Part shown: piece by piece, positions 34,775 to 46,972 of the stretch
Layout: each line of letters begins with the position of its first letter
Position numbering within the stretch: the stretch's first letter is position 1
NCBI GenBank assembly: GCA_030998015.1
Contig: JARWMV010000234.1
Coordinates: forward strand, 1,674,001 to 1,738,000
Direction of reading: 5' to 3'
Length of the DNA stretch: 64,000 bases
DNA from: Ceratorhiza oryzae-sativae
Taxonomy: Eukaryota > Basidiomycota > Agaricomycetes > Cantharellales > Ceratobasidiaceae
Position numbers and translations under genes: made by a program
The notes under the pieces: model-generated
Seen by the model: the letters and a program-made list of their open reading frames with translations, nothing else
The model's database searches: none
What the model was told of the DNA's origin: nothing

Positions 34775-36605
34775 ATGTCCTACTCACCCCTCCATGACCC
34801 AGATGACGAGCGCACGGGTCTCAAGTCCTTTGACAGCGACATAGGAGACCCTGATCTCGATGCACTTGACATAGACATAGATGACGCGCTCAGTCGTGAG
34901 GAACGTCGACGCAAATGGTGGAGAGATGCATTTGTTAATAGCCTCTTTATTGCAACTTGGTATGTGCATATGTTATCTACAACACGAAGTGGAATTGACA
35001 CGAGGACAGGTTCGGCTTTGCAACTATATTGAGCATATACAATAAATGGATGTTCTCGGCTGATAAATTCGGGTTTCCTTCACCATTATTCGTCACGGCT
35101 ATGCACATGGTCATGCAGTTCTTCCTGGCAACTCTTGCCCGGTCGGCCTTTCCTAAAACCTTCGGCTCCCCGTATTCCCCTTCACTCAAACAATATGGGT
35201 ACGCCTTTCTCTTCTTGGGTCAAGTATCCAACAGGCTGACACACCCGAAGCACAAAAGCAGTGCCCTGTGCAGTGACAACAAGCTTAGATATTGGCCTCT
35301 CGAATCTCTCACTGAAAACAATTACCCTATCATTCTACAGTACGTCCGTTTACTCTTCTCCGGCCTAGATACAGCTAACGCCAGCTCCCGACACAGCAAT
35401 GTGCAAATCCTCTTCACTCGTATTTGTTCTCTTCTTCGCATTCCTGTTCAAACTCGAGAAATTCTCTACACGTCTGGTCGGAGTTATCTTGCTGATCACA
35501 TCTGGTGTGATTCTCATGGTCGCGACTGAAACACAATTTGCCCTGGTTGGGATGATCCTAGTCTTTGCGGCAAGCGCGTGTGGAGGGCTGCGATGGGCTC
35601 TGACCCAGATGCTCTTGCATGGCCCCAAAGAAGAGGAAACTGATGAGGAAGAGCCTATGGGACTGGATAATCCTTGCGCGACAATTTTTTGGCTTGCCCC
35701 AACAATGGCCATTACAATGCTCGTCGTTTGCGCAGCCGTGGATGGGCTTGGCACGATTTTTGGATCCAAGTGTGTACGGCACTGTGAATTTTCGATGCAA
35801 GCTAACCCGAATATATTAGGTTCTTTGATGGATTTGAGCAGACACTCAAAACCTCCTTGTTCATCGCTGCGCCTGGGGTGGTTGCGTTTTTCATGACGTT
35901 GGCCGAATATTAGTGCGTCCTAGTTCAATTCTCCTTATTCTCTGAAACTAACCCACACTCAACAAGGAAGCATCATCCAGCGTACAGGTATGGTCCCCAT
36001 GTCCGTAGCAGGGATCTTTAAGGAAGTTACCACCATATCCCTCTCGGCGATTGTTTTTGGTGACACTCTGAACGAGCTGAATATTATTGGCGTTGGAATC
36101 ACCATTTTCGGTGTGTTCGTTTCAATATCTCACATGGCCGAAATCGATACTTACAAAGATTGCGTGAAACAGGCATCGCCCTGTTTACCTACCACAAGTA
36201 CCGGAAATCCGTTGATTCGCCCTCTCAACATTCAAATTCGAGGTCGCAGCCCATCAGGTTACGTTCGCAACAGCGCCAGGAAGCTGTAAGCACGTTTGGT
36301 CTTGTCAGTTTGACCTAATGCCACAACTCCTAACCCGCATACAGCCCCCAACACCTCCACAGATCTTGTTTGATGCGTCCACACCCACGCCATTGCCTTC
36401 TCGACACACACGTGCTGTCCCCACCGCGCCTGCACTGCGCTCCCCGAGGCCACCTATGGCGAGCAAAAAGAGCGTGCGATTTGAAGGGGAAGCAGAGGAT
36501 TTGTTGGGAGATAGAGAGAGGGAAAGTAACGAGCTCCTTGGTGACGAGAGCGAGAGCAGACATATAGTTGGTAACGGAAAACAGCCAGAAACGGAATGGA
36601 GGTAA
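34775..36605 (+). CDS. triose-phosphate-type nucleotide-sugar transporter, SLC35C2/Ymd8-like
   Basis: This multi-pass drug/metabolite-superfamily transporter probably sits in the Golgi or ER membrane. It starts MSYSPLHDPDDERTGLKSFD with an acidic cytosolic tail, then ATWFGFATILSIYNKWMFS (the conserved Asn-Lys of the family). Next come KAVPCAVTTSLDIGLSNLSL, MCKSSSLVFVLFFAFLF, TRLVGVILLITSGVILM, FGGLRW-type GGLRWALTQMLL, and TMAITMLVVCAAVDGLG. After IIQRTGMVPMSVAGIFKEV and IVFGDTLNELNIIGVGITIF the last helix leads to a TYHKYRKS cytosolic segment, the typical end of SLC35C/E members. A tail of about 110 residues follows and ends PETEWR. The substrate cannot be stated. The stop codon lies 99 bp from the convergent ALG2 stop. 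Confidence 0.87.
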
Positions 36606-36704
36606 CGGATTTTTTGTCGGGACTTTGTACGGTCTGATCTTGCTGTACGCTTTTGCACATTTTGCATATAGATTAATTCGTTCGATCCATAGTTAATCTA
36701 TTTA

Positions 36705-38364
36705 TCAGAGATACTTGGACAACCAAAACCCAAACGCAAGCCCAACTACAATCAGAAACACATTAGCCCCTCCCTCCCTGTCAATCTCCCCCTTTGCAAC
36801 GGCTGTCCTTAAAGCACACTCGATCCCGCTCGTTAAACTTTCCAGACTAAACATATCTTCAACTCGTGCGCGAGCTATTTCTGAAATGCTCTCCCTCTGC
36901 TCTTTACTGAGGCCCAACACATTTCGAAGGGCTTCAGTCCAGAGCTTTGCGTTGGGCGGAACCAGCCACCCCGTCCTCTTCTCTCCGTCTAAAATGCTCT
37001 CTACAGGGCCTCCACTATCACAGGCCACGACTGGTACGCCACAGGCCATCGCCTCGACAGGTCCAATTCCAAAATGCTCGTTCTGAGGCGTATAGAGTAG
37101 AGCAAGGGTGTGTGGAGACATAAGGAGATATGTTCGCTGGGCATGTGAAAAGTTTAGAACGAACAGCACGTTCGGGTCGGGGTCGGTGGTTGCGGAAGAG
37201 GGAAGAGGGATAGAAGGTAATGCACGAGGCGAAACAATGTTGAAGGTTAGGCCGAAAGTTGCGCACTTTGACAAGAGTGTAGCAAGGCATTCAACGTTGT
37301 CTAAGACTCGAGGATCGTATCCACCAGCAATGACGAGCCTTGTTCCACGAGATTTAACTTCAGTGAGTGCGCCAAACGCCTCGATTGCCAGAGCAGTATT
37401 CTTTTTACGCTCAAAACGGTTGAGTGAGAGAAACGTTGGCCGATCTCTGGGTCGGAGTTAGACACAAACAACACCAAAAATAAAGGGTGCGTACGATTTA
37501 ACCATGTTGATATCTTCTCCAGTTTGGATATCGGGGCTGCGGTAGGCTGAAATATTAATTCCTGGGTAAACAACAACTGGGTCGATTTTAATAGAAGGGA
37601 ATGAGCTTTTGAATACCCGAGAGGTAAACTTCGAGTTGGCGAGTATCACATCAGCCCTTTCTGTGGTCAAAATTCATCATTTGACTGTTAATGGAAAGAT
37701 AAATAGACACCTACTGGTGGTAACTTCTTCGATCCAGTCCACCGGAAGCCTATACAACCTCTTAACTAGCTCTTTCACGCCTCCTTTTCCCTCAGGCACA
37801 GCTTTGACGCCTTCAACGGCCGCAACCTGTCCATCCGCCAGCAGTTTGTCTGGGAAGTGACAATAAAACACTACGCGTCGAGATGTACCCCACCGAACGA
37901 GTGGGACACACGCTGAGAGCTGATCGACTAGGTATACGTCGTATGGCTCCTCCTTTCCGGCCGCTAAGAGAAATAGTATAGTGAGAACCAAGTGCAGCTG
38001 GCGTAGTATAGCAAGAAAAATGTGTAGAGCGTTGAAGATATGACGTGGGAAGGGAGAACGTTTATAGTGTACAGTCAGAGTGCCTGCGCATGGCTTATGG
38101 TCAGATCGCAAGTATTAAGAAAATTCTGAAGGCGTATACCGTTCGTTGTTTCTTCGAAAGCATGAGTGGGATCATGGTAAGACGTATATATGTGCACGGT
38201 GTATCCTTGCTTTTGAAGACCAAGTGCAGCGTCGACAATCAGCCGTTCTGCTCCTCCTACAGGTGAGCGGTATTAGTACCATATCCCGGGCGGACGTAAG
38301 AGTTATCTCTACCAATTCCAAGGTCTGGGTGCAATATACACACCCGGAGCGGTCGTTGCGCCAT
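36705..38364 (-). CDS. ALG2: alpha-1,3/1,6-mannosyltransferase Alg2
   Basis: Alg2 adds the second and third mannose to the dolichol-linked oligosaccharide on the cytosolic face of the ER. The start ATG (38362-38364) gives MAQRPLRVCILHPDLGIGGA, then ERLIVDAALGLQKQGYTVHI and TSYHDPTHAFEET, the typical Alg2 N-terminus. Next are YDVYLVDQLSACVPL, VFYCHFPDKLLADGQ, LYRLPVDWIEE, ERADVILANSKFTSRVFKSS, VVYPGINISAY, RFERKKNTALAIEAF, and the GT4 E-x7-E block: NEHFGIGPVEAMACGVPVVA with CDSGGPVESI. A C-terminal helix (GGANVFLIVVGLAFGFWLSK) should anchor it in the membrane. Divergent from TSR1 with 121 bp between start codons. Confidence 0.95.
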
Positions 38365-38485
38365 AAGAGCTGAAACTCTGCCACATTTGGTGTCGTGTCA
38401 CTTTATATTAGCATCTAAGCGCCGGGGATCTAATCAAACTCGTCCATCACATTTTTGGCTTCGTGAAATTTCGACCTTGACTGGG
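38365..38485. promoter_or_regulatory. divergent promoter ALG2/TSR1
   Basis: The 121 bp between two diverging start codons must serve both genes. No CACGTG or TATA element was recognised. Confidence 0.4.
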
Positions 38486-41365
38486 ATGAGCACGTATAGT
38501 CATCGCCCTACGCTCAAGCAGGTAAGCCGTTTCCTTTTACACATGCTGATTTAAGCCCTCTATGTATCTTATATATCCCGTAGCAAAATAAACCTTTCAA
38601 GTCAAAGCATGCCACCAAAGGGTCGATAAAAGAAGCGGCCAAAGGTTAGCCAATACATATTAGATTAAACGGCTTGCTTGAACTATCTATAGGCAGGGTC
38701 GGACGCTCGCCAAAGCCACACGCAGCCTCGAATGCAGCCCTTGCTCAGACTAAACTGAATCGCAAGAATGCAGCCAAGCAATCCCTTATGAAGAAGAGAG
38801 CGGAACTGGCCGACGAGGGCAAGATTTTCCAGTGAGTCGCGGTTTTTAACCTCCTTGGTCTCTAATGACAATATTTAGTGGACCCAATGCCGCCCCTCGG
38901 ATTGTTGCGATAATCCCGCTCTCTCCGGATGTCTCATCCCGTCGAGCAGCTATTCAGATAGTTGAAGCACTCGGGATTGACGCATCTAATGTCCCAGAAT
39001 CCGGCAATTGGAACGTCGAGTAAGCCCTTTACTTCAATAACGTCATAATACATCGATTAAATGCTAGCCCTACCGCAGAGCCCCTCGGTTTCGCACATTC
39101 CTTCATCTACTTATCCTCCCCTACCGGCACCTTTATGCAACCCTTGATGCTGCACTCGCGGCCGATTACACACTCCTTGCTTTGAGTCCTATAACCGAAG
39201 TTGACACATGGGGAGAACGCCTACTTCGTTGTCTCCAAAGCCATGGCGGCCTTCACAATGTTGTCAGTGTGGTTCAGCACCCCACAAACGAAAAACCCCA
39301 ACAGGGTGTTCAAAAATCACTTTTGTCGTTTGTCCAATACTTCGTACCGACACAAAGTAGGGTGTATGATCTCTCAACCGAAGCGGATGCGAGAAACGCA
39401 GCCAGGGCTTTATGCGAAGGAGTTCCGAGAATCAATACGGCTGGTTCCAATTGGAGGGATGGGCGAGCATGGCTGGTTGCCGAAGAAGTGGATCAGCACG
39501 ATAATGGCGAATTGAGGGTGACAGGTGTCGTTCGTGGCTTCCCGCTTTCGGCCAACAGACTGGTGCATATATCCTCACTTGGCGACTTCCAGGTTTCGAA
39601 AGTAAGCACACCAGCCTTTTGCATACCATTTCCATGGATTAATCTGGTGTCCTAAAGATCCTAGGAGCACCTCGTATGCGAGCAAATAAGCACCACACAG
39701 ACATGATAATGGAAGCTGCGCCTTCAGGCTACACCACCCTCACTGAACGTCAGGCATCGGATGCAGACTCTCTTACTTTCACTAACAAGCCAGACGAGAT
39801 GGCGAATGAGCAGACCTGGCCCACTGCGGAGGAACTTGCGGATGGCGAGGCTCGTGAGGCAGCAGCCCTCGAGTCAAAGCTTAGCACAGCACACAAAAGG
39901 TCGAAGATCAAACGCGTGCCCAAGGGCACCTCTGCATACCAGGCCGCCTGGATCGTGGACGACGCAGATGACGAGTATGAAGATGACGACGACGATGACG
40001 AAGATGCGGATGCAGACATGGACGTCAATCAAGGTCAACAAAACGAAGGCGCAGATATCTCGGAAGAGGAAGAAATGGTGGATCTAGATGTGAATGCTGA
40101 GGACGATCAAGCGATGTCCACGACGGGTGACAGGGTTAACAAGAGCATCGCGTTTGAAGACCTGGATATGGAAGAGGAAACGCGACAGTAGGCCTTAATC
40201 TTCTGTGATTTGCCCCCTATGCTCACAGAAGGGCACTCTACAGGCTCGACACATGGCGCACCCGTGCTCGCGAAGACGCGGACGATCTTGCTTTCCCGGA
40301 TGAGATCGACACCCCCCAAAACATCGCCGCCCGCACCCGATTCGCTCGTTTCCGAGGCCTGCGGTCGTTCCGTACAAGCCCCTGGGACCCGTACGAGAAC
40401 CTTCCTCCAGATTATGCACGAACATTCCAGTTTGAAGACTATGGGCGCACAGAACGGAATGTCCGAAGGTACGAGGATGAACACGCGATCAAGGCTGGAA
40501 CGAGGGTGGTAGTCTGTATAGAAGGCGTACCAAGGGACGGACTCAAGCCATTCGGTCCGGGCCACCCAATCGTACTGTTCTCGCTATTGCAACATGAACA
40601 CAAGGCTTCCGTATTGAATTTTGCGATCCAGCGAAATACTGAGTACGATGGTTCTGTGCGCTCAAAGGCATGCCATTCCCTATCCAAGACTAAAACTCTA
40701 TCTGACTTCAGTTTTGGTAGGATCCCATGATCCTATGTATCGGCCCTCGCAGGTTCCATACAAGGCCCATCTATAGCCAGCATACACGAGGGGGAGGGAA
40801 GGGTGTAAATAACGTTCACAAGTTTGAAAGGTACCTTCGTCACGGAGACACCAGCGTCGCTAGCGTATATGGTCCAATAGTCTTTGGGAAACAGCCATGC
40901 ACACTACTTCGCGAAACCGACGATCCTCAGGTAAGCGATTGCCCCTCAAGCTTGGTTGTGCGGTTGAAACTCTAAAATATAGGCCCTGAACTTGTCGCAT
41001 CTGGAACTTTCCTCAATGTCGACGCTCAACGCATCGTCGCGAAGCGAATCATCCTAACGGGACATCCGTTCAAGGTCCATAAAAAGACAGCCACTATCCG
41101 CTACATGTTCTTCAACCCAGAAGACGTACGCTATTTCGCGCCGATACAGCTGCATACCAAGCATGGTCGCACGGGCCACATCCGAGAGAGCTTGGGCACA
41201 CACGGGTACTTCAAGGCACATTTTGATGGTCCACTGACACAGATGGACACCGTTTGTATGTCCTTGTACAAGCGTATGTATCCGCGATGGAGCGATCCAT
41301 TCGGATTACCGACTGAGGGTGTTCATCCCGCTCATAATGGAGAGGATGTAGCAATGGAGGAATAG
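38486..41365 (+). CDS. TSR1: ribosome biogenesis protein Tsr1 (frame break at one splice site)
   Basis: Tsr1 is a GTPase-like factor that stays on pre-40S subunits and blocks premature subunit joining. Exon 1 is [12 protein letters not shown]; exon 2 [18 protein letters not shown]. Then follow [95 protein letters not shown], an acidic low-complexity block ([12 protein letters not shown]), [40 protein letters not shown] and [16 protein letters not shown]. The last exon encodes [39 protein letters not shown] and [15 protein letters not shown]. The reading frame does not join across the intron 40931-40982: canonical splicing gives a stop near 41058, while the conserved frame needs one more base. 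Confidence 0.92.
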
Positions 41366-41427
41366 GTGTCAGCATTTCATTCTTGCATGTACTTAATTTT
41401 TAAACAATCTATATCACATGAAGACCA

Positions 41428-44310
41428 CTAGATCCTCTCGAAAACATAGAGATAAGCTAGTGGCTTGAGCGCCGCTATACTCTCTGTGTCTGCCCGCACA
41501 ACCTTTTCGTCATTATATAGGACCCATCCTTCACTTTCGGTACGTATATGCGCAACGTAGTGACCAGAATGAACCGATGGTCCTTTGTGGGAAATAAACG
41601 CCTTGAGACGATATCGTGCTGGAAGTGTTTTGTTGCCTCCTATCTTAGGTTCGGGCTTAGCGGTGGCATCTACGGTCTCTCCCTCTGCCTTGATCTCTTC
41701 GACATCCCCAATATCGTCGGGGTTGCTGAATAGCCATTCGACGGCATGCTCCGGGTTTCCGTTCTAAGTATAGTTAGAATATAGGTATCACGATGATAAT
41801 CTGGCATTAGCTTACTGATTCGCGAAGCGCTTTCTTGGCCTGAGCGGGAGTAAACCCCATATCTACTATCATAGAAAGTTTCTCTGGTTCAGGATCGTTC
41901 TTGGGGGCGGGGGCAGAGCCCAGAGGTGCATCGATATCTAGGATTTCGTGTCCAGCCCGTTGAAACTGTGACACCAAACGGATAGTATACCTGGATCATC
42001 CATATGCAAGAATAGCCATTCCATCGCGACCGCAGCATGCTGATTTCCAGTTGCGAGTAAAGCACGCTGACACCTTATGTCAGAGAATCCCATAGATTTA
42101 AGCTGAGCCATGGCGTCCGCGTTAAATTCAGGAAGGGCAGGTGCAGCTATTGTGTCACGGTGAATTAAAGTACGCATATCACGACTAGGCTGACCATACC
42201 TGCTTTGTCCTCGGGCAACTCATCCTCATCGGGTTGGATACCATGCCCCAGATATTTATCAAGCACAAGAACGTCATCTTCGGGGAGGAGAACGGGCACA
42301 TCTGCAAAAAAAAAAATTGTCAGCACCCCCATTTGAACTAGCACACACACTAACCAAGCTTCTGCGGGACCCAATTAACAAGTTGAAACTTTTTCGAGTG
42401 GACAACAAAAACATCCGGGAAGGTTGCAAAACGTGTGCGCCTAAATTCAATTAGTAAAATAGTGTCAAGGCATCAGTGGATGCACTTACTTTATAGCTAT
42501 AACATTCTTTTCGCAGAACGGACACGAATACTCGAGCGCCTCTTCACCAGTTACTGTGTCCAGACAAGATACTAACTCCACGCTTTCATATTGGGCTTTT
42601 GCTCCCTCTTCGGCAGCCTTTATCTCATTGGCAGGGATCGGCACACCAATAGAATCATGCTCATCGACCCTGTATCGGACTTTGCTGCAGCTGTTACACT
42701 TCAAGCGTTGCTCGATTCCGAACCTAAATACGCCGGTAGGTGTGCCTTGCTTGGCGGAACGTAACGACGCTAACAGATGTCCGAGGAACTCTTCTGCATC
42801 CTGCTGGCGCATTGTTGCGAATTCGGCATGGCCCTTTCCAACCAGGGCTTTGAATGAAGCTGGTCGAAGTCCATCCTGGAAACGCACAGCATCCTCCGCG
42901 TCCTTCTCGTTTTGTATCGTATTATCAGTTGATGGCTTGCTGTAACGTCCACTGCAGAGTCCATCAGCCACCTTTCGCATTTGACACTCTAGACAATCAG
43001 GTGGAAGAGGGACAGAACAAGTAGTCGCGTGGTCGACGGTAGTTGTTGGAGAATTGGCATCGTAGTACGATTTGAATTGTGGCAGGGAGAAGAGTGTCTG
43101 AAGCACCGATGCCATATAACAGCTGTAAACCTTTGGTCAGCCGGTGAAGCTACAAGGTAAATCCGGACCTGCCTGTTTCCAAGGTTTTGCAGGCCCGTCA
43201 GACCGGGTCCAAAGACAGGCTGGAACAATTTCCCGTCCTCTCCGGTCATGCTGAAATCAAACTTGAAATTTTGTTCGATTTGCTAAGGGAATGACACTAA
43301 GCATGATTAAAATTAAAGGGGTGTAAGAGAGCATTCACCAGCTCGGTCATATTCTTCTCCGTCTTCATTTGTGTAGCCACGTTGATTCCGACGCTTTTTA
43401 AATGACGAGCCAGTTCGGGATCCACTCGGCTCTCGTCGCAAGCGTAGCAGTATGCATCTGCTCAATAGATTAGGATGTACTAGGTCTACTACGAACGCAA
43501 ACGCACCAGCAGTTCCCTCGGCTGTAATTGTCCCAACTTTGACACTAACAGGGTGCTGAGTTTCTTGCCAGTGTTTCAACCCATGTCCATTCCCTTTTAT
43601 ACCTCCGTATTGGGAACGGCCACACCCAAGAGAGCCACAGGCCAAGCAAAGCCACAGGTTCTCCTTGAGTTCACAACTTGCGCAATGCAACCCGGGAGGC
43701 TTTCCTGTCGCGGTCGATTGGTCAATGGTCAACGTGTGCTCACAGGGCTCGAGCTCCTCCTCCCAAGCCTTGACCTCAGACTGCCTGGCCGACGAAAGTG
43801 ACGCCAAGACGCCATTGACAAGCGGCGTTACAAATTGTGCCACTTCGGGCGCAGCAAAAGAGTTGCATGCCCAACAGCGCAGAGTGGACTTGATATCATA
43901 TTTATCCTCTTCGCGATCTTCAATGATAGCTAGACGCTTCAATGGGGGCTCGCTATCATCCTGTAGAAATGTCAGTTTATTTTGTGGCGCTTAGCACGCT
44001 GACTTACGCGTTGCGACCTAGGCTTGGGTCGTCGTTGAATATTCAAAGCCCACGTATGACCGGTTCGCTCAAAGTGCGTTCGCGCGTGGTGACGCTCTTC
44101 GCCCAGGCATCCACCATTGAAACATGTTAAACAAACGTCCACTCCACTGGGTGAGTCCTCGAGGAGATTTCAGTAGATTCTATACTCGGATATAAAGTAG
44201 CTTACCTGCGAGTCAAAGCATTGCGTGCATTCCTCACGATGGACTGGCTGGGAAGGACGAGGTGGCTGCAGCGAGATGAGCTGTGTAAAATGAGGACATT
44301 GTTGAGCCAT
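41428..44310 (-). CDS. UBP14: ubiquitin-specific protease Ubp14/USP5
   Basis: Ubp14 disassembles free polyubiquitin chains and so restores ubiquitin for the proteasome. The start MAQQCPHFTQ (ATG 44308-44310) leads a zinc-finger variant region (GVDVCLTCFNGGCL, ERHHARTHFERTGHT). Then comes the ZnF-UBP: LHCASCELKENLWLCLACGS, LGCGRSQYGGIKGNGHGLKH and AYCYACDESRVD. The catalytic block is GLQNLGNSCYMASVLQTL (Cys codon 43119-43121), with QQDAEEFLGHLL, then two UBA domains (AQLKSMGFSDIRCQRALLAT; the second in the NPEHAVEWLFSNPDD region) inside the catalytic core, and the active His in GPSVHSGHYVAHIR. The stop follows LKPLAYLYVFERI. The intron just before the catalytic Cys starts with GC instead of GT. 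The gene converges with TSR1, 62 bp between stops. Confidence 0.95.
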
Positions 44311-45919
44311 TGTGAAGCAAAAATCCTTCTTCTGTTTCCAATTGTTTCAGTTGGATCCCGCGCGTGCATATAGCCCATACCTATCCCAAAAAGGCGAGGT
44401 GGTGTTGTGGTTGAGTCGGCTCCAAGGATAGAGGGTATTTGGGCGCTTACGCGTTCACGTGACCCCATAAGTGGCTCCCCACCCCACCATTTATGTCATA
44501 TTTGGGCTCATCGAGACCCCGCATCGAGAAAAAGCAGCCCAATTAATCTAGCATAGGCTAGAATTAAACGTGACCCCTTTTTCTGTGGTCACATCCCATT
44601 GGTAAATCCTATTCAAATAATGGTGAATATTGGTTTGAACAATACTGATTGACCGCAGCACGAGGCACTACTTTACGACCAGGTTTTCATCAGTCGAGAC
44701 TCGTTGCGCATCAACCCCACAAAACGTTGAAGCCAACCTCTTTCGTTACGGCGAGTGATTTTCTTGGTTTGAACACGATGCACCTGACTGAACCTAACCT
44801 TCTCCAGGTTCTACCCGTGGCGAGTCCTGTTGAGCGCCTTTCGAACGCTGCCAGCTCAGTTGTCCTACCTATTTGACTTCTTCACGTCGGATTTACTCCC
44901 ATTGGCGTGTATTTCAGATCAAAAGATGCCACAGGAAACGCATACAGCCCTCTAACCTTGTGATGTAAACGTTACTTCATATCATCTTGCACCCGCCGTT
45001 CGTGGTAAGGAGTGCATGCGGGGAACGCTGTTCAACGCATCCCACAGTTTTTGGTTGCCGTATCTGGCGTTTTGCTAGCTCACCGAAAGCAGGCGACCTT
45101 CCGACACCCAAGCGGTGTTTGGGTTCGTGATTTGCGTTGACCCTCGTTAAAGTTATTCCGCTCAAATTTCGTTGGTATATCTCGTTACTTATGTCACCCG
45201 GAACTCTCCAAACAGATCGCCCCGACTTGTTCCGCCAAGCACATCCCCGACGCTTTCCGCTCTTCCTCCTTGGCAACTGAAATGACGGCACACCCATTTA
45301 GTTCTTGTTTACTCACGGTCCAGGTACAAGTGTAGTGATAATCTCTCTTCTAGCAATAGAGAACATATTTCGCCGTGCCTAGCGCCTTCGGGAAAATAAT
45401 CCCCCAAAAGACTCGAGACGCTGCACCAGCATGAAACTGTCAAGCATAAGACCTCGCGTAGCCAAGGTCGCTCACTCAGCATCGGCGCTCGACGCAGCGT
45501 CGCTTCGATTATTCAGACGCCTTAGATCGCGTTATCAGGCCGACACTTGAAGAAAATTGATAATACCCGTGCCTAAAATGGTCCGGCTCAGTCCAAAGAA
45601 GTATATTTTATCTCACCCAAGACGGGATTCATTCCTTCCGACCCGGATTGCTCAGCATGTAAAATCAAAATCGCGTGGGAGCCTTGACCTCAGCTCGCTC
45701 GCTTGCTGAATCATTGCGATAGCTCGCGAACATTCCGGCCTATGTCATCATTTCGAACGTGTTTCCATTTTAAGAACTACTCTCGCACACTCACTGAAGA
45801 AGGGAACCCGGATATAAGGCAGTACCAACACAAGACGAAGAGGGCACCAACAGCTCACAGCTCTCTCCTCTCCTACCACACTCGTGTCTTTTTCCCCTCC
45901 AAAACACCCAGTCTTTGCC
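44311..45919. other. 1.6 kb intergenic region, no gene seen
   Basis: A CACGTG box lies at 44456-44461, about 150 bp upstream of the UBP14 start. The rest contains only short open frames without family resemblance. The last 200 bp are the WrbA promoter/5' UTR; a pyrimidine-rich stretch precedes the ATG. No repeat or mobile element was recognised. Confidence 0.4.
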
Positions 45920-46972
45920 ATGGTTGTCAAGATTGGTGAGTAGCTTGCTACTGTCGTGTCTGGGAGCACCGAGCTCATGCACAACTGTGTCATCCATCCA
46001 GCCGTCATCTTCTACTCTGTGAGTATTTTCTTACGCGCATATACAAAGCCGTGAGACTAAACCAACCCTTTAGCTTTACGGGCACATTGGCAAGCTCGCC
46101 GAGGAAGTGAAGAAGGGCATTGAATCCAAGGGAGTCGAGGCCACCCTCTTCCAAGTGTGAGTTCAAATTCTTTCGGAACATACTCGAACTGTACTCACCC
46201 GCAGTCTTATCATTCAGCCCCGAGACTCTCACCCCAGAGATTCTCACCAAGCTCGGCGCCCGCCCCGCAATGCCGACATCCCTGTCATCACCCCCGACGA
46301 CCTCAAGAACTTTGACGGCTTCGCCTTTGGCAGTAAGTCGACATGTGTCTCGGTTGAAAATTAAATTTGAAAAAACTCACCTAATTTGGTAGTTCCTACC
46401 CGTTATGGACGTGCCCCTGCTCAGATCAGCGCCTTTTTCGACGCGACTGGCGGCCTCTGGTTCACTCAGGCCTTGGTACGTACGCCATACTGCATCCAAA
46501 ATACACCCATACTGACCGAACCGCGCAGAGCAAAAAGTTTGCCACCGTCTTTGTCTCGACCGGCTCCCAGAACGGTGGCCAGGAGACCACCGCGCTCACG
46601 ACCATCCCCTTCTTCGCCCACCACGGCATCATCTACGTCCCTCTCGGCTACAAGCAAGAGGAGCTCGGTCTCCTCGACGAGATCCGCGGCGGTGGACCGT
46701 TCGGTGCCGGCACGATCGCCTCGGGCGACGGCTCGCGCCAGCCCAGCGAGCGTGAGCTCCGCATCGCTGCCTTCCACGGTGGCCACTTTGCAGAGGTCGT
46801 CAAGACGTACAAAAAGGGCGAGGATGCTCTGTAGGTGTGTTTTTCTTGCTGCAATCACGGTTGCAGGGTGTGCTCATGAGCTCATCCCTCGGTTGATTTC
46901 AGACTCGCTCCGCCATCACCCAAGGCGACCAAGTCTCCGAAAAAGGGGTTCTTTGCCAAGCTCCTGAAGTAG
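45920..46972 (+). CDS. flavodoxin-like NAD(P)H:quinone oxidoreductase, WrbA/Pst2 type (frameshift)
   Basis: This FMN enzyme reduces quinones by two electrons and in yeast (Pst2, Rfs1, Ycp4) sits in membrane eisosome patches. The exons read MVVKI, AVIFYSLYGHIGKLAEEV, KKGIESKGVEATLFQV, then PETLTPEILTKLGA, a break of frame, and NADIPVITPDDLKNFDGFAF, GIPTRYGRAPAQISAFFDAT, GGLWFTQAL, FVSTGSQNGGQETTALTTIP, FFAHHGIIYVPLGYKQEEL, and AAFHGGHFAEVVKTY. A final intron with a GTAGGT donor at about 46831 skips an in-frame TAG and adds a basic tail ending GFFAKLLK. The break lies within 46254-46270 in a C-rich run: one extra C would restore the conserved frame. I read it as a sequence error or a recent mutation; the rest is intact. 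Confidence 0.9.

Noticed and set aside
46829..46834. TAG stop after GEDAL in the WrbA gene as the true end
   Set aside because: A GTAGGT donor overlaps it and a good acceptor restores frame to a basic tail; still, a shorter isoform cannot be excluded.
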